From: UBA6059 sp040219045
GTDB lineage: Bacteria > Bacteroidota > Bacteroidia > Cytophagales > Cyclobacteriaceae
Length of the DNA: 64,000 nt
Assembly: GCA_965229505.1 (NCBI GenBank)
Contig: OZ245881.1
Location: forward strand, 1,178,001 to 1,242,000
Reading direction: 5' to 3'
The position numbers and the translations under genes were made by a program. The notes under the pieces were generated by a model that was not told the DNA's origin, made no database searches, and saw only the letters and a list, made by a program, of their open reading frames with translations. The stretch's first letter is position 1; each line of letters begins with the position of its first letter. Positions 62,480-64,000 of the stretch are shown here, piece after piece.

Positions 62480-63694
62480 ATGCAGGGTCCCTGGTACCAG
62501 AATAAGACCCTATGGCTTTGGGCGATCTACCTACTTATCGTAGGCACTATTGCATTGCGCGTCAATGTAGAAGCTACTCACTACACTACCCCGGACAGTG
62601 AGTACTACATGAGGGTGGCCGAGAATGTGGTTGTAGGGAAAGGTTTTGTATCTCCACATCCGATGGACTATCCCATTCTCGAAGGAGCCATAGAGTACCC
62701 CTTCACTATCTGGCCGGTAGGGTATCCCGTCACTATCAGTGCCATGATGTGGCCAACAGGACTGGACGCACTCACTTCCTCCAAAATCGTCAACCTTATA
62801 TTTTTAGCATTCATTTTTTTACTACTTCAGTACTGGTTTAAGGATGATGCCTGGCTTGCTGGCCTCTATTTTCTTTCCTACGGCAAAATGGAAGTCTTCA
62901 GCTACTCCTGGTCTGAAGCACCCTTTTTATTTTTTGAGCTACTGCTGTGCTATTGGATGATGCAATCTCTCACCGTGAAAAAAGATACCTGGCTATGGGC
63001 CAAGATAGGATTTGCTCTGCTGAGTCTTTTTCTCTTCAGGTATGCCGGACTCATATTCTTCTTCCTGGCAGCTGGAATAATGCTGTATCTCGTTTGGCAT
63101 AAACACCACCAAAAGGGGATTCAGTATTTTGTGGGACTGTCCATAGCAAGTATAGCAGCCCTCTTCTATTTATATAGGAACTATCAGCTTTCTGGCTTCT
63201 ATTCCGGGATGGATCGCATACAGCCAGAAGTGGAGAGTTGGAGTTATTTTACATTGCTATTACTCCAAGGTCTTTTCAATGAGCTGATGCTTGCTCGCAA
63301 TTATTTTTTCAAGGGTAATCTTGATCTCCTTTTTCTCGGGTTGTTCATTCTTCAACTCGCTTTAGTCGTATGGCTTTACAAATGGCGGACTCTGTATATC
63401 CATAAGACCCTGCTCTCCAAAACTTCGATTATCCTGTTGGCCTGCAGCGCCACCTATCTCGTAGGTATTGTTATCCTTCGAAAGATTCAGCCTTTTGATC
63501 CATTTGACTTTAGGATACTAGCTCCCTTTTCTACGCCTTTGTTTATTGCCCTTTTCTCGAGTATTGGCCTACCGGAAAATCGAGCTTACTACCGTAAAAC
63601 GGTCACATGGATCGTTGCATTCATGGGCATATGTTGGGTGATGAGTCTACCGAAGCAGTTCCTTATGGAGCGGGCTCTGGCTATTTTTTGGTAG
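62480..63694 (+). CDS. GT-C-type membrane glycosyltransferase (GT39-like)
   Basis: 404 residues from the ATG at 62480, about nine to ten helices. Early motif TPDSEYYMRVAENVVVGKGF fits the first-loop acidic motif of GT-C enzymes that use polyprenyl-phosphate sugars. It ends overlapping the convergent acetyltransferase gene by 14 bases. Two in-frame GTG codons upstream overlap the GH130 gene and are less likely starts. Probably glycosylates an envelope component; donor and acceptor unknown. Confidence 0.7.
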   Translation: MQGPWYQNKTLWLWAIYLLIVGTIALRVNVEATHYTTPDSEYYMRVAENVVVGKGFVSPHPMDYPILEGAIEYPFTIWPVGYPVTISAMMWPTGLDALTSSKIVNLIFLAFIFLLLQYWFKDDAWLAGLYFLSYGKMEVFSYSWSEAPFLFFELLLCYWMMQSLTVKKDTWLWAKIGFALLSLFLFRYAGLIFFFLAAGIMLYLVWHKHHQKGIQYFVGLSIASIAALFYLYRNYQLSGFYSGMDRIQPEVESWSYFTLLLLQGLFNELMLARNYFFKGNLDLLFLGLFILQLALVVWLYKWRTLYIHKTLLSKTSIILLACSATYLVGIVILRKIQPFDPFDFRILAPFSTPLFIALFSSIGLPENRAYYRKTVTWIVAFMGICWVMSLPKQFLMERALAIFW

Positions 63695-64000
63695 GTGATG
63701 CAAAGTCAGGGTTGAGCTTGGCCATGCGCTGTTCGTCTTGAAATCGACCCAACTTAAAGACCTGGTCTTTTAGGATCGCTTCAGTTGCAAAGCCATTCTT
63801 TTCAAGCGCCCTGATGGAGCCTTTGTTCTCGGCATAGACGCAGGAAAAGATTTTACGCTTGTTGAGCGTATCAAAAGCATAGCCTGTCATCAAGCCGATG
63901 GCCTCCGTTGTAATTCCCTTGGCCCAATGTTCCTCACCCAGCCAATAACCCATCTCGACGTTGTGCCGATAGACGTCCTGTCCTTGGACCAGACCTATGA
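63681..64000 (-). CDS. GNAT N-acetyltransferase, RimJ/RimL-like (5' end cut by window)
   Basis: Open to the window edge; the frame continues past the ATG at 63953 (IGLVQGQDVYRHNVE precedes it) so the start is outside. Acetyl-CoA and substrate motifs: EMGYWLGEEHWAKGITTEAI and ENKGSIRALEKNGF. Probably acetylates an amino group of a small molecule or protein N-terminus. At least 106 residues are visible. Confidence 0.78.
   Translation of the reverse strand, partial: IGLVQGQDVYRHNVEMGYWLGEEHWAKGITTEAIGLMTGYAFDTLNKRKIFSCVYAENKGSIRALEKNGFATEAILKDQVFKLGRFQDEQRMAKLNPDFASPTKK

Noticed and set aside
1..64000. CRISPR array, prophage or insertion sequence
   Set aside because: No regularly spaced repeats, no phage structural genes and no transposase frames were seen.

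Overview
The window looks like a chromosomal stretch of a member of the Bacteroidota, most likely a marine or free-living Cytophagales-type bacterium. Evidence is the family make-up (heptose-kinase-like RfaE1, OmpL-type porin, GH130 lipoprotein, a short ATP synthase epsilon gene placed right after atpD with no other ATP synthase genes beside it, an ECF sigma factor overlapping an anti-sigma-like membrane protein with a barrel-like C-terminus), a DnaJ with a halved zinc finger, and promoter -7 boxes of the type TAnnTTTG. The best promoter (atpD) has TTTG-N19-TAnnTTTG. No phage, insertion sequence, rRNA or CRISPR array was seen; one tRNA-Arg(ACG) is present.

Layout. 1-10 kb: tail of an FtsX-type ABC permease, a sodium/solute symporter, clpS-recR, small membrane and ribbon-helix-helix genes, a porin, an aspartate aminotransferase coupled to a heptose-type sugar kinase, and an arginine deiminase. 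10-25.5 kb: housekeeping core with a hybrid sensor kinase, hemE, serine dehydratase alpha domain, upp, an M42-like peptidase, hpt-adk-obgE, grpE-dnaJ, a NatAB-like ABC exporter and a second sensor kinase. 25.5-42.8 kb: atpD-atpC, an RluA-family pseudouridine synthase, a membrane-tethered nitrilase, prfC, dnaK, a Uma2 nuclease, ppc, asnS, rpoN, a PAP2-like membrane protein and the tRNA. 43-47 kb: two paralogous ATP-grasp-like genes separated by an opposite-strand polysaccharide deacetylase, with a GntP permease. 47-55 kb: a minus-strand metal-efflux run (His-rich protein, TolC-like channel, His-rich lipoprotein, CusB-like adaptor, CusA-like RND pump, cupin lipoprotein). 55-64 kb: small envelope genes, ECF sigma/anti-sigma pair behind a giant acidic repeat lipoprotein, a GH130 lipoprotein with a GT-C membrane glycosyltransferase, and a GNAT acetyltransferase cut by the window end.

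Unusual signals. (1) A 10-mer family (TTCCGRTAGG, and a sister TTGCGGTAGC) recurs about thirty times, on both strands, in and between genes, far above chance. (2) The polysaccharide deacetylase has lost its lipoprotein signal peptide to a perfect 17-bp tandem duplication. (3) The dnaK terminator and the 3' end of ppc are both found a second time about 0.9 kb away, pointing to an old tandem duplication of the dnaK-ppc junction into which a lipoprotein gene and a Uma2 gene now fit. (4) The 480-bp gap between prfC and dnaK holds strong inverted repeats and no convincing gene. (5) dnaK and grpE share an upstream TTGGCA-N6-TTGA element. (6) Two ATP-grasp-like paralogs of unknown substrate are the best candidates for undescribed enzymology.
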